This document shows, in pieces, positions 17,403 through 28,500 of a stretch of DNA of 64,000 nt. The first letter of the stretch is position 1; each line of letters begins with the position of its first letter. Source of the DNA: Nitrososphaera sp. (GTDB lineage Archaea > Thermoproteota > Nitrososphaeria > Nitrososphaerales > Nitrososphaeraceae); NCBI RefSeq assembly GCF_013388945.1, contig NZ_JACAEH010000023.1, positions 1 to 64,000 on the forward strand, read 5' to 3'. The notes beneath the pieces were generated by a model, which had not been told where the DNA came from, searched no databases, and saw only the letters and a list, made by a program, of their open reading frames with translations. The position numbers and the translations under genes were made by a program.

Positions 17403-17492
17403 ATGTTATAACATGTTAGCACATGATAAGGCGTGCTGCCCATGATATCAGCAACGGCAAACAATATAAACTAGCATGTCATAACATGTTAC
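17403..17492. promoter_or_regulatory. Operator-like inverted repeats between divergent genes
   Basis: ATGTTATAACATGTTAGCACATG at 17403 and CATGTCATAACATGTTAC at 17475-17492, flanking the divergent transcription starts. Confidence 0.5.
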
Positions 17493-17875
17493 ATAATGCA
17501 CAGGGGTTGCACAAGTTGGTAAAGCGCGGAGGCAAGGAAGTGATAACGGTAGAGATCTTCAAGCAGACCTACGACCTGATGAAGGCAAACGCGGGGAAGC
17601 TGAAGTGGAACACGAAGGAGTACATCAATTCCGTCCTGGCAGAGGCAATCGAGCGTGACAGGTTCCTGCAGACCTACGCCCCGAACCTCTCAAGGGTGGG
17701 CTACCAGGACAACATCCTGTTCATACGGGACGCAAAGGTAGGCAAGACTGCCGATATCTTCCTCAAGGACAGGGTCCTGTACTGCGGGCTGTGTGAGTCA
17801 AAGGACTGCATCCACATACACTACGCGTTTGCGCTCCCCGAAGTAGCCAAGATGTACCTTCGCAAGCCACGTTAA
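17486..17875 (+). CDS. Provirus regulator-like protein of unknown family
   Basis: VITVEIFKQTYDLMKANAGKLKWNTKEYINSVLAEAIERD...CGLCESKDCIHIHYAF; divergent from the late operon. Start is a best guess. Confidence 0.5.
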   Translation: MLHNAQGLHKLVKRGGKEVITVEIFKQTYDLMKANAGKLKWNTKEYINSVLAEAIERDRFLQTYAPNLSRVGYQDNILFIRDAKVGKTADIFLKDRVLYCGLCESKDCIHIHYAFALPEVAKMYLRKPR

Positions 17876-17958
17876 TCGTCCATTTGATAGACAGTTCAGA
17901 ATCGACTTGCCACAGAAGGAAAGGAAAAATACGGACGGATCAAAGTTTGATCTGTGCT

Positions 17959-18180
17959 CTAATTCAAGACTTCTATCTGTTGTTTTGTTTGAAGTATTGC
18001 ATTGATTAATTCCTGAGGCATATCTTGCGAAAAGAGAATTTCCACGCCTACCACTTCACCTTTTTCATCAAGATCAAAGTATCGATCGTTACCTGCAGGA
18101 ATGGTCTTTGCAACTTTCTTGCCTTCTTTTAGTTCTATGTAAAGAGCCTTTGCTTCTGGATCATAGGTCACTGAAGCCAA
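17959..18180 (-). CDS. DUF2283 family protein (putative antitoxin-like partner)
   Basis: VTYDPEAKALYIELKEGKKVAKTIPAGNDRYFDLDEKGEVVGVEIL is the DUF2283 pattern; likely TTG start. Confidence 0.7.
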   Translation of the reverse strand: MASVTYDPEAKALYIELKEGKKVAKTIPAGNDRYFDLDEKGEVVGVEILFSQDMPQELINAILQTKQQIEVLN

Positions 18181-18181
18181 A

Positions 18182-18465
18182 TTTTGATAATCCCCCTCGG
18201 CTTGTTTGCATTGCAGATATTATATGAATGACGCGGTCAACTTCTTTTGTGTGTATGACCACGAGAAAGCTTCTCCTCGCTGGCATATATCCTCTATCTT
18301 CCCGACTGATTTGTAATTCTTTCGCTCGGGGTCAAACACCCTCTGCAGTGGCGATTTACAGACCTTTTCGACATCCGCCTTGTCTATACCACGTTGAATA
18401 CAGCGATGCAGGGCATGAGAGCTAAAGATGACTTTGATTTCATCGCTGGACAAGGTACTTAGCAA
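18182..18465 (-). pseudogene. DUF4258 family gene, apparently frameshifted near 18266
   Basis: KVIFSSHALHRCIQRGIDKADVEKV...ERKNYKSVGKIEDICQRGEA then, in another frame, FLVVIHTKEVDRVIHIISAMQ. The ORF track version stops early at 18220. Confidence 0.55.
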
Positions 18466-18586
18466 GATAAGAAGGGTGTTAATAAAACCACCTTGGCTCT
18501 ATAACTCATAAATGAATTGGACCCCAGATGTACCTGAAAAGGCCTAGGCAGTAAGCAAATATCCTTGCGCCAGCAACTGACAGCAG

Positions 18587-19405
18587 ATGTTCCTAGGCAC
18601 CTGTGGCTGGAGCTACCAGGAATGGGTGGGGCTTTTCTACCCGAACAACAGGGTAGCCAAGCTCCCGTTTTACGCCAAGGTGTTTGACACTGTAGAAGTA
18701 GACTCGTCATTTTACAGGATGCCCACCAAGTCGATGGTCAGGGGATGGGAGAAGGCTGTCGGCCCGGCGTTCAAATTTTCGCTAAAGCTTCCAAAGACCA
18801 TAACCCACGACAAGGCCCTAGTCGGCGCCGACGACGAGCTTGCTGCGTTTCTTGAGGTGATAAAGCCCCTGCAGGATGCAGGCAAGCTCGGGTGTTTGCT
18901 TGTGCAGCTGGGGCCGGCTTTTACCTACGACAAGGTAGAACATCTGGAGTCGTTCCTTGAAATTCTGCCGACAGACATCAAGTTTGCAGCCGAGTTCCGC
19001 CACGATTCGTGGAACAGGAAAGAAGCGTGGGCGCTTTTGAAAAGGTACAAGGTCGCAAACACGATTACAGACTCGCCAATAGAGTTCCTTGCAGAGCCCA
19101 TCGTCACTGCAGAACACGCGTACGTCAGGTGGCACGGCAGGGGCAAAAAGATCTGGTTTGACTACAACTATTCTGAAGAGGAGCTGTCGTCGTGGGCGGA
19201 AAAGATGAAAGCAATAACGTCAAGGGCAGAAACGTACGCTTACTTTAACAACCATTACAATTCAAAGGCGCCTGCCAACGCCCTGCAGCTGTTGCAGATT
19301 ATGGATGCAATTACAGAGCCGCAGGAAAAGGTCCTGAGGCTCATCGGAAGGCGGGCAAAGCGGGCGGCAAAGATAACCGATTATATTGATCAGGGTCGCG
19401 CATAG
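18587..19405 (+). CDS. DUF72 family protein
   Basis: GTCGWSYQEWVGLFYP...FYRMPTKSMVRGWEKAVGPAFKFSLKLPKTITHDK. Confidence 0.85.
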   Translation: MFLGTCGWSYQEWVGLFYPNNRVAKLPFYAKVFDTVEVDSSFYRMPTKSMVRGWEKAVGPAFKFSLKLPKTITHDKALVGADDELAAFLEVIKPLQDAGKLGCLLVQLGPAFTYDKVEHLESFLEILPTDIKFAAEFRHDSWNRKEAWALLKRYKVANTITDSPIEFLAEPIVTAEHAYVRWHGRGKKIWFDYNYSEEELSSWAEKMKAITSRAETYAYFNNHYNSKAPANALQLLQIMDAITEPQEKVLRLIGRRAKRAAKITDYIDQGRA

Positions 19406-19510
19406 GATACATCGACAACTATCTTCCGATCATGGTGAAGAATTCTAATATAACCATTTCATAGAGACGACCTCGCTAATTCTTTAATTAATGACACTTA
19501 GTGTTGCGGC

Positions 19511-21757
19511 ATGGAACGCGCGAATTTTTCTGCAAAGGACAAGACTCTTGAGCTGAGGTTCATAGGAAGGACAGAAACAGAGCAAACGCCAAAGGTCGCC
19601 CTTTACGCCGTCGAAAAGGGCGCCATAAGAAAGGTCGAAGTAATAGAAGGAAACAGGATAAGCCTAGCAGAGCTTGCAAGAAATGTCAAGGAGGGCACGT
19701 ACGGCTTTGGGCCTGACATGGAAGAAAAGCAGGTCACAAAGGAGATGCTTTCCACCTTCAGGCCGAAGGAAAAGCTGGCCGAGTGGGCAAACACCGGTGT
19801 GATTGAAATCGTGCCAAAGTGGCGCGACTGGATACTGCCCATCGTGTGCGTGCACGGCGACGTGCACAGGTGCAGGCCGATAATCTGGCCGCTCAAGGTC
19901 GTGACACTCGCTAAATTCGCGCCGAAGGTCGAGTCTTCAATCATCACGACAAAATCTGATATCACTTTCAGGCCTTTTCCAACACTTGAGATACCGCGCT
20001 TTTGCGCCCCCATCTGCAACGCGGTCGTCGAAGTCTATGAAAAGACCTGCTGTTGCAGGCTGAGGCCGCCGTTTGACATCGACGACATTCTTGGCAGGCT
20101 GAAAGACTGGCTCGAGCGCGTTCCGCCCATCCCAGATCCGGACCCCGGCCCCATAGGACCCTTCCCCGAGCCAGGCCCGATACCGATCCCGCTGCCAGGG
20201 CCGGGGCCGGATCCTGTGCCTTTCAGGCAGATAGAAAGGGCTATGAAGATGGCAAGGGCGATGGACGCGCCGGTGCCTCTTGGCAACCCGCCTGAAAAGC
20301 TCGCAGAGGACTATTACGCGCTGTCCGCGCTCCAGCCGTCTGAGAGGCTTGCGTACATCGACGACCACTACTACCTCTACCCGATATTCTGCACCTGCAG
20401 CACAAGGAAGGTCGGCGAGACCCCGGTAAACGAGTCAGGCGAGTTCAGTTTCTGCTACTGGCGCCCGCCTGTTCGCGCCGGATGCAGGGTAACGTACTAT
20501 TACAAGGTGAGGCAGTGGCAGGAAAACCAGTGGGTGTACATCTACGACGGCTCGACCACGAACGACTACTTCAAGGCGTCAGACGACGCGCACCTGCGCA
20601 CCTGGAAGGGGCTTGCGTGCGATCCGGGAAGCGAGGTGCCGGGCGACGGCAACTTTGTCCTGCTGGAAAACATCGGCGCGATCCCGAGCTGGCAGCTTGT
20701 CAGCCCCTTGCAGGACAGCGAGTTCGGGCTGTCGTCTGCAAACCCGGGCGACGGGCTTGTGAACCACGACTACACGGGCCAGCCCTGGGGGCAGACCCTG
20801 AGCTTTAGGCTGAAATTCACGGAGGGCATGAAGGGCCTTGGCGCAAAATACTACAGGGTCAGCCTGGCAAAGGCAGACTCTTTTGGCGACCCGATAGGGA
20901 CTCCGCAGCCGCTGACAAACCCTGTTGCGTGGAGGCGCTGGAAGTGGGTCGGCTCGCAGCTCCAGACGGAGGCTGTCGCGCTGGGACCAAACGTCGTCGG
21001 CTCAAACTCGGGCCTGTACCTCATCCCGTACGAGGCAGACGCGCCAGACGGCGGGTGGCTCTGGTTCCAGTTCCACCAGTCGTGGAACACGACGCTGGGC
21101 GACAACGCCAAGTACCTCATAACAGTCGAGGTGTTCGACGCGGCAGGCAACAAGCTCAAGCCACAGGGTTCTGCGGGCTCTGGAACCGACAAGCCGTTCA
21201 CCTTCAGGCGCTGGTCCACTGAAGCCGTGACTGACGCGGTCAACTACGCCGCCCTCGTGCACATGTTCCACGCAGACAACATCGCCTGTTACGGCGACAT
21301 CGTGGATCTGCGCAAGAACGGCGTGCCGTCGACTGAAGAGTGCCAGTTCATACAGGGCTGCGAAAACGACAACTTCTCCGTCGGGTTCTATGCCTTCCAC
21401 GCCAGGAACTTTATGGCAGGCTACAGGCTGTGGTACCACCGCGGGCTCAGCGGCCCCAACGTCGACCTTGAGACCGGAACCACCAACGCGCCGGCAGGAA
21501 TCCCGCCGGTCCCAAGCCCACTTGACTCGTCAAACGCCAAGCAGTCCAACTCGGCAACGTTTGGAACCATGCTTGGAACGCACCAGAAGTGCTCGTTTGC
21601 GATAGAGCTGCGGGTGGAGCCCAAGCACACGAACGGCTTTGGCATAATCACGGCCTACAGGGCAGCAGACACGGCTGCAGTGGCGCTTGAGAAGGTGCCC
21701 TGCCTCGACCTTGCCTCTATCCCGAAAGTGGTGGAGAAGATAGAGCTACTGAAGTAG
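19511..21757 (+). CDS. Large uncharacterised protein (748 aa) with Cys-rich and poly-Pro segments
   Basis: Continuous ORF; Cys-rich CAPICNAVVEVYEKTCCCRLR, then PIPDPDPGPIGPFPEPGPIPIPLPGPGPDPVP. Confidence 0.8.
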   Translation: MERANFSAKDKTLELRFIGRTETEQTPKVALYAVEKGAIRKVEVIEGNRISLAELARNVKEGTYGFGPDMEEKQVTKEMLSTFRPKEKLAEWANTGVIEIVPKWRDWILPIVCVHGDVHRCRPIIWPLKVVTLAKFAPKVESSIITTKSDITFRPFPTLEIPRFCAPICNAVVEVYEKTCCCRLRPPFDIDDILGRLKDWLERVPPIPDPDPGPIGPFPEPGPIPIPLPGPGPDPVPFRQIERAMKMARAMDAPVPLGNPPEKLAEDYYALSALQPSERLAYIDDHYYLYPIFCTCSTRKVGETPVNESGEFSFCYWRPPVRAGCRVTYYYKVRQWQENQWVYIYDGSTTNDYFKASDDAHLRTWKGLACDPGSEVPGDGNFVLLENIGAIPSWQLVSPLQDSEFGLSSANPGDGLVNHDYTGQPWGQTLSFRLKFTEGMKGLGAKYYRVSLAKADSFGDPIGTPQPLTNPVAWRRWKWVGSQLQTEAVALGPNVVGSNSGLYLIPYEADAPDGGWLWFQFHQSWNTTLGDNAKYLITVEVFDAAGNKLKPQGSAGSGTDKPFTFRRWSTEAVTDAVNYAALVHMFHADNIACYGDIVDLRKNGVPSTEECQFIQGCENDNFSVGFYAFHARNFMAGYRLWYHRGLSGPNVDLETGTTNAPAGIPPVPSPLDSSNAKQSNSATFGTMLGTHQKCSFAIELRVEPKHTNGFGIITAYRAADTAAVALEKVPCLDLASIPKVVEKIELLK

Positions 21758-21867
21758 CTCTTTCCTCTTTTTTTCTCCAGACGGCAGGAGTGAGTATCTT
21801 TTTTACATTGATTTCCTAGGTAGCCAGACTAGCGAGGGAAGATATACTGCATTTCTCACCCGGCGCT

Positions 21868-22482
21868 ATGCCAAAACTAGGCATGACGCAAATCGCTGCG
21901 ATAGCAGTCGCGACGGTGCTTGGGGCGTACGCTGTTTCTTCATCGTTTGCCACCAAGGGCCTGACTGCAGAGCAGATCCTCGACATCCAGTACGCCGACG
22001 CGGCGGCTGTAGACTATTTCCTGAAAATCGATGGCATTGAAGGCGAGTCTGCCAACAGCAGGCACGGAGGCGAGATAGAGATAGAGTCGTTCAGCTGGGG
22101 CGCGGCCCAGAGCGGCACCGGCGGGTCAGGCGGCGGTGGAGGCGCAGGAAAGGTATCGTTCCAGGACATACACTTTACCGCAAAGACGAGCAAGGCGTCG
22201 CCAAAGCTGATGCTTGCGTGCGCTTCTGGCGAGCACATCAAGGACGCGGTGCTTGTGGGCGAGCTGAGCGGCAAGCGCGGCCAAAAGTTCCTTGAGATAA
22301 AGCTGACCGACGTGCTCGTAAGCTCGTACCAGTCAGGCGGCTCCGATGGCAATGTCCCGACAGACAGCTTCTCGCTGAACTTTGCCAAGATAGAGTTCAC
22401 GTACTACCCGATGAACAGGGACGGCTATCTTGGCGCGCCCGTGAAGGCCGGATGGGACATAAAGGAGAACAGGAGCGTCTAG
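21868..22482 (+). CDS. Hcp-like (type VI secretion tube protein family) protein with N-terminal membrane segment
   Basis: YFLKIDGIEGESANSRHGGEIEIESFSWGAAQS...KVSFQDIHFTAKTSKASPKLMLACASGEHIKDAVLVG...LNFAKIEFTYYP; N-terminal IAAIAVATVLGAYAVSSSF. Confidence 0.85.
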   Translation: MPKLGMTQIAAIAVATVLGAYAVSSSFATKGLTAEQILDIQYADAAAVDYFLKIDGIEGESANSRHGGEIEIESFSWGAAQSGTGGSGGGGGAGKVSFQDIHFTAKTSKASPKLMLACASGEHIKDAVLVGELSGKRGQKFLEIKLTDVLVSSYQSGGSDGNVPTDSFSLNFAKIEFTYYPMNRDGYLGAPVKAGWDIKENRSV

Positions 22483-22503
22483 GCTCCCTCCCTTTTTTGA
22501 AAC

Positions 22504-25500
22504 TTACTGCAGGTCTATTTTTACCGGCAGCGCCGCCCTGTCAAGCACGTCGCCTCCTATTTCCGGCCTTGCTTCTGCCTGTATAGTGTAGTGCCCTGTG
22601 GAGGCAAACGGCATGACTATAGACAGCGACTGCAGGTCTGGAACGGCAGGCACCAGCACGTGCGACTCGTGCACTATGACGCCAAGCGCGTTCACAGCCC
22701 TGTATGTTACCACGAACTCCATGCCGTCCTTCTTGCTCCAGATGTCAAGCGCAAACATGGCCTTGAGCTGCGAGCCGGAATGCACCACCTTGCGGAGCTC
22801 GAGCCGGGCCAGCACCTTGAACTTGTGGTCCTTCTTGAACTCCTCCTCGTCCCTTGCAAAGAGCCTGACCTTTGGCTTTCTCTTGTACGCTGCCACCGCA
22901 AGGCCGGCGCCGGCCGCGCCTGCCGCTATCGGTATCGCAGGCCTCTGGAGCAGGTATACCGCAATTGCGATGCCAGAGATTCCAAGTATCGCGCCTGCGA
23001 TTCCAAGTATCGTGTACAGGTACAGCGACAGGAACGGGATCTCGATGGTCAGAGTGCTGAACCCTGCAAGGTCGCCTCCGGGCAGGTTCCTGACCTCGAC
23101 TGTGATGACGTAGGTGCCCGGCTCTGTGAACGGAAGCTCGACGTTCCTTGTGACAGTCGATTCTCCACCCACGTCGAGCACCTCGGTCTTGGTGTGCAGG
23201 TTGCCGTCGGCGTCGTTGTAGGTGAACGTGAACTCGAACTGCCTGTCATCCTCGCCGTCGTTTGTTATCTGCACCGCAATCTCTGCAAGGGCAGACGGGT
23301 TGGTGAAGGTGTCCACCACAGCGCCGGGGTCGGTCAGGTTGGTCTGCTTGACCTCCTCGAGGCCCACCTTGACCGTGACGTCCTGGTCAACCTTGATCTC
23401 TGCCGGCAGCGCGACCGGCTTGCTTGCCACCGATACGAGGTCGGACAGGAAGACCGAGACCTGCTTTGGCTGGAGGAACTCCTCGATGATCGTTATGGCG
23501 TTCATCTGGGTGCCTTCCTGCATTCCGATGCTGTCCAGGAGCTGCACATTGAATGCGGAAGGCGTTGGCGGTGTCTCTATGATGATGACTCCCGGGCCCG
23601 GCGGGGCTGTGGCTGCCACGTTTGCCGTGATTGCATAGTTGGAGAAGTGTGGCAGGGTCGCGCTGTAGGTGTACGTGCCGGCTCCCGACGACACCTTCGT
23701 AATCGAGGTTATCTGCTCCCACTGGTTGGTGCCCTCGTTGAGCAGCCATAGCTTCAACAGCGGCCAGCCCTGCGCGTCCCTCTGTGCGCTGTTGTCTGCA
23801 ACCCACTGGTCGTTGACCGTGAACGTGAACTTGGGCGGGTTCTCATAGTATTCCCTGACCGTCGGGTCCTCGGCTCCGGGGACCGTTCCCCACCACCTGA
23901 CGTCAAGGTATATGGGCTTGAGCTCGTCTGTGGGCGTTGGCGCCGGAGCGGGCTTTTCCGTGACTGCGACTACAAGGCCAAAGTCCGTCGTGTCGACCTT
24001 GGGCGTGAACTCGATGTCCAGCATCGAGATAAAGTCCTTGTGGCCTGCCAGCGCCGGCGTTTCCTCAAAGTTCAGCCTCATGAACATGTTCGAGTATGCC
24101 GGCACTTCGAGCTGCGACTCTGACATGACGACGTTGTTTGTAGGTATGTCTGGGGTCGGGGTCACCGGCACCGAGTATGTCCTGAGTATGGTTATCTGGT
24201 CGGGCAGGTTCGGCCTCACCACGGTGCCGTTTATCGGTATGGGTACTGGTATGACGTCGTTTCTCAGCTGCGCCGCGTTGCCGGTGTAGGTGTAGGAGCC
24301 GCTGACCTGCGTGCTTGGCATCGGGCCTATGGATTCTTTGGTTTCTACCACGAGTATGCCGATTATCTGCGCGGTAACGCTGTCTGTCACGGCAAGCGAC
24401 TCGACTATGGGCGGGACCGCGCTGACCTTCAGGCCCAGCGTTATCTGGTCGCCCACGTGGAGTGACTCTTCAAGTTCGGGAGGCGGAATCAGCGTGAGCT
24501 CAAGCGAGTCTGCCATGGTCAATCCGTCATGGAATACCGGGTTTTCGACGCACTCTGACGGGACGCATATTCCTGCCGACAGGTCGAAGGGCTCGTCAAA
24601 CGCCAGCGTGCGGATCCACGACACGTTGGTCAGGATTGCCATCACCTGCAGCGACTCGGCTATTGAAACAAACCGCCCTCTCCTCGCCTCGTCTGCAATC
24701 CCGATGCTGTCATTGATGAACCTTGACAGTCGTATCGAAATGCTGTCAGTTACTGCGACTGACTCTTTTGGCGTCGGCGGCTTGAATATGCTGTCTGCAG
24801 CTGTTATGGCATCTTGTATTTCGCGGACATAGGTCGGCGTTGCGACGACGCTGTCTGTTACAGATAGGGTCTCGCTGAGCGGTATTCCAGGCCTCTTGAT
24901 GTCGTCGACCACATTGACTATGTCAGATATTACGACGCCCGTTATCTTGGCAGTCACCAAGTCGGTTACTGCAAGCGAGTCCGCGGCTGTCTTTGCGACA
25001 GACTTTGATATCTGGTCCGAGACGGCAACCGAGTCCACCGGCCTTGGGCCCAGGCGTACCAGGTCTGACAGTGTCAGCGTCTCTGTCATGGTCCTAGTCA
25101 CCCGCCTGACTATGTCGTCTTCGATGCCAAGCGCGTCGGCGACCTGTCTTGTGACAGCTGTTATGCTGGCTACCACCGAATCGGTTACTGCAAGAGACTC
25201 TCCTGCAGTCTTTGTCACCGTCTTGGTTATCTGGTCTGTGATCTCGACAGCGTCTGAGGCTGCTCTTGCGGTGACCTCGGCTGTGACAGAGTCGGTAACC
25301 AGAAGGCTGTCAAAGACAGCCCTTGCAGTTATCTTGGCTACTATGGCGTCAGTCACCGAGACGCTTTCTGAGAGCGCCGCGGTGGTCAGCCTTGCTGATA
25401 TTTCGTCTGTGATTGCCAGCGAATCGGATATGGCCCGGGCGGTTACCTTTGCCACGATGGCGTCTGCGATTTGCACGGTGTCAAATATCGCCTTTGCCGT

Positions 25501-28500
25501 GATCTCGGCTGTCACGGCGTCTGCCACGCCAAGAGAGTCGCTGATTGCGCGAGCTGTTACCTTGGCTGCAACCTGATCCGTAACCTGCAGCGTGTCTGAG
25601 ATGGCGCGGGCGGTTACCTTGGCAGCCACCGAATCGGCGACAGTCAGCGAATCAGATATCGCTATTCCGCTTATTCTGGCCGTAACAGAGTCCGAGACGC
25701 CGAGTGAGTCTGACACGGCGCGGGCGGTTACCTTGGCTGAAATGGTGTCCGCCACTGCCAGTGAATCGGATGCGGCGCGCTTTGTGATCTTGGCAGAGAG
25801 GGCGTCGGTCACCGACAGCGCGTCGGATACCGACCTTGCCGTCACCTTGGCGGTAACGGCGTCAGAGATGGCAAGTGAATCGCTTATTGCGCGAGCGGTA
25901 ACCTTTGCCGTGATTGTGTCTGTGACTGCGAGCGTATCTGCAATTGCAGCCAGAGTTATCTTGGCGCTTATGCTGTCTGTTACAGACAGGCTATCGCTTA
26001 CCGCGCGGGTGACGACCTTGGCCGTCACAGAGTCGGTGACGGAGAGTGTGTCGCTGACAGCCCTGCGCGTGATCTTGGCTGTTATCGAGTCGGCGACTGC
26101 AAGCGAGTCGAATATGAGAGTAGTCGTTATCTCGCCGGTCACAGAGTCGTCCACGTCAAGCGAATCGGCAATCGACCTTGAGACCCTGCGAGTGATGGCG
26201 TCGTCAACATCCAGCGAGTCGCTGACTGCCTTTGCAGTAACCCGAGCGGATAAGGTGTCTGCTGCCTGCAGCGAGTCTGATACCGACCTTGAGACCCTGA
26301 ATGTCATGGCGTCAGAGACTGCAAGCGAGTCGGAGATCGAGATGGCAGTCAGCCTGCCTGCCACGTCGTCATCTACTGACAGGGAGTCTGACAGAGGCTT
26401 TGTGACCCTGATCGCGATTGCGTCTGTGGCCGCCAGCGAGTCTGAGATGGCCTTTGCCGTGACCCTAGCAGTCAGGGCGTCTGCCACAAGCAGGCTGTCA
26501 GACACGGCGCGCCTTGTTATCTTGGCGGATATGGCGTCTGATACGCCGAGCTGGTTTGCCAGGTTCACTGCAACAACCTTTGCCGCTACCGTGTCTGCAA
26601 CGCTCAGGCTGTCGCTTATTGCGCGGGCCGTTATCTTGGCTGTAACAGAGTCGGCAATGCCCAGGCTGTCTGCTATCGCCCTTCTTGTCACCTTGCCAGA
26701 GAGAGCGTCTGACACATTGAGCGAATCGGATATTACCCTGCCGGTGATCTTGGCGGTAACGGCGTCTGAGACTCCAAGAGAGTCGCCGATAGCGCGGCGG
26801 GTGATCTTGGCTGACACCGAGTCGTCTACATCAAGCGAGTCTGAAATGAGCCTCAGGTTTGACTTGGCTACCACTTCTGTAACCTCCAGCGTGTCAGAGA
26901 GGGGTACCGTGCGGTGGCGCGTCCTGGCGGCGGAATCCTGCACTTCAAGCGATTCTGACGGCGACCGGAACTGGCGGTAGACCCTTGTCGGCGTCTCCAA
27001 TATTGCAAGCGAATCAGACGTGGCGCGCACGAACACCCTGGCTGCAGCCAGGTCTGCTGACACGGACAGCGAGTCGCCTATTTGCTTGTTTGCGGCCTTG
27101 GATATCGAGTCCGACGTCCCTATCGAGTCAAAGATGGCCCGCGCAAGCGCCCTCGTTATCGCGTCTGCTACTGCTATTGCGTCTGCAATCGCCCGCTTGC
27201 GCGCCTTGGATATCTGGAAGTCGATGTGTACGCTCTCGTACGTGTCGTTGAACGAGTCGGCTGTGAGCGACGCGTCGCCCAGCGCCGACACTATCTTGCC
27301 CTTGAACTTGAGCGCGCCAGAGTCAAAGTTAGAGTTTGACTTGACAAATAGCGCGTTCACCACGTCGTCGGCAGCACGCGCAGTCGCGGCATAAACCCAC
27401 CTGTGCGTGCTTGCCGCAGACACCGTGAACAGGGCGCCAAAGCTCGTGCCGTCAAAGTTGCGGTAGTCAAGCGTCCCCGATGTGCCCGACGACGAGACCA
27501 GGACGCCGGTGGTGCCCGACGGGTGGTAGGCAAAGTCAAACGCCCTGCTCGAAGTTGTGCCGATGTTGGTGGTTATCACGTTCCAGGTGCCCGGCGTTCC
27601 TGCGTCAAACAGCGAGCACGACAGGTCGCTCAGGCTGTCGGACTGGCAGACCATGACCTTGGTGGAGCTTGCGGCAGGGTCGGGCTTGACTGTCACGAAC
27701 TTGGCAAACTCGCCGGTGTCCGGCGGGTTGGGGTCGGCGTGGGTCGGCGTGGTCCACGAGCTCCCGTTCCACCTAGAATACTTGATGCTGTTCTGGCCGT
27801 TTCCAGTTATCGCAAGGGCCGCGCCGGACTTTTCGTAGGCGATGCCTATCGACTCGCCGTCCAGGTTTTCGGTGCCAAGGAAGTTTGACAGCAGCTGCTG
27901 GTTGCCCCACACCGAGCCGTCCCACACCAGCGCGTAGGTGCTCAGCGCGTTGACGTTCATGGCTACAAGCGCCATCTCGGCAGAAGCAGGGTTGGCCGCA
28001 AGCCTCAGGTACCTTACCTCTTCTGCGTCAGACGCCCCGCCGAGGTTGACGCCGGTCTCTGCAGACAGCGCGGTGCCGTCAAAGGTCCTGTACCAGAAAT
28101 CGTTGTCGTCGGTGCCCTCCTTGTCGTATACTATCATCGCAGTCTCGGTCTGAGTCGAGAACAGCACGTCGTACGCCCTGTAGTACTTGTTTGCGTCGAC
28201 TATGCCGGTGTCTGCAAAGTCCTCTGCGACTAGTGTCCAGTTGCTTGCAGAGGTGCATGCGCTGTCACACTTGAACAGGTTGAGCGTGCCGTCGGCGCTC
28301 TGCGACACCACAATCCTCATCGAAGTCTCGGGGCTGAACCTTATCTTGGCATCCCTGACAGGGCTTCCGGTGTTTGGCAGTTCCACTTCTGCACTCCAGG
28401 CCTGCGTCGACGGGTCCCACTCCCTGTACTTGGGCGAGTTGAGCGTGGCGCTTCCGGTGTTTGACCTGTAGACTGCCGCTGCTGCAGAAGACGATGCAGG

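Larger units (their letters stand above)
113..17875. mobile_element. Provirus of an HK97-type head-tail virus (virion assembly module); outer boundaries uncertain
   Basis: Ordered minus-strand array of terminase, portal, protease/MCP, connector, tail terminator, tail tube, chaperones, tape measure and baseplate-like genes, starting next to a tRNA 3' end. No integrase recognised in the window. Confidence 0.88.

Noticed and set aside
19484-19520. Short palindrome ACACTTAGTGT upstream of the 748-aa gene as an operator
   Set aside because: Only 5-bp arms and no second copy seen; too weak to support.
24896-26980. Long plus-strand ORFs (226 and 462 aa) opposite the giant gene
   Set aside because: Antisense reflection of the 57-bp repeats; Ser/Ala/Thr-rich low complexity; the minus frame has the signal peptide, TM helix and recognisable modules.
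24600-27250. Possible CRISPR array (regular ~57-bp periodicity)
   Set aside because: Repeats are coding, divergent, contiguous without unique spacers, and continue a single reading frame.
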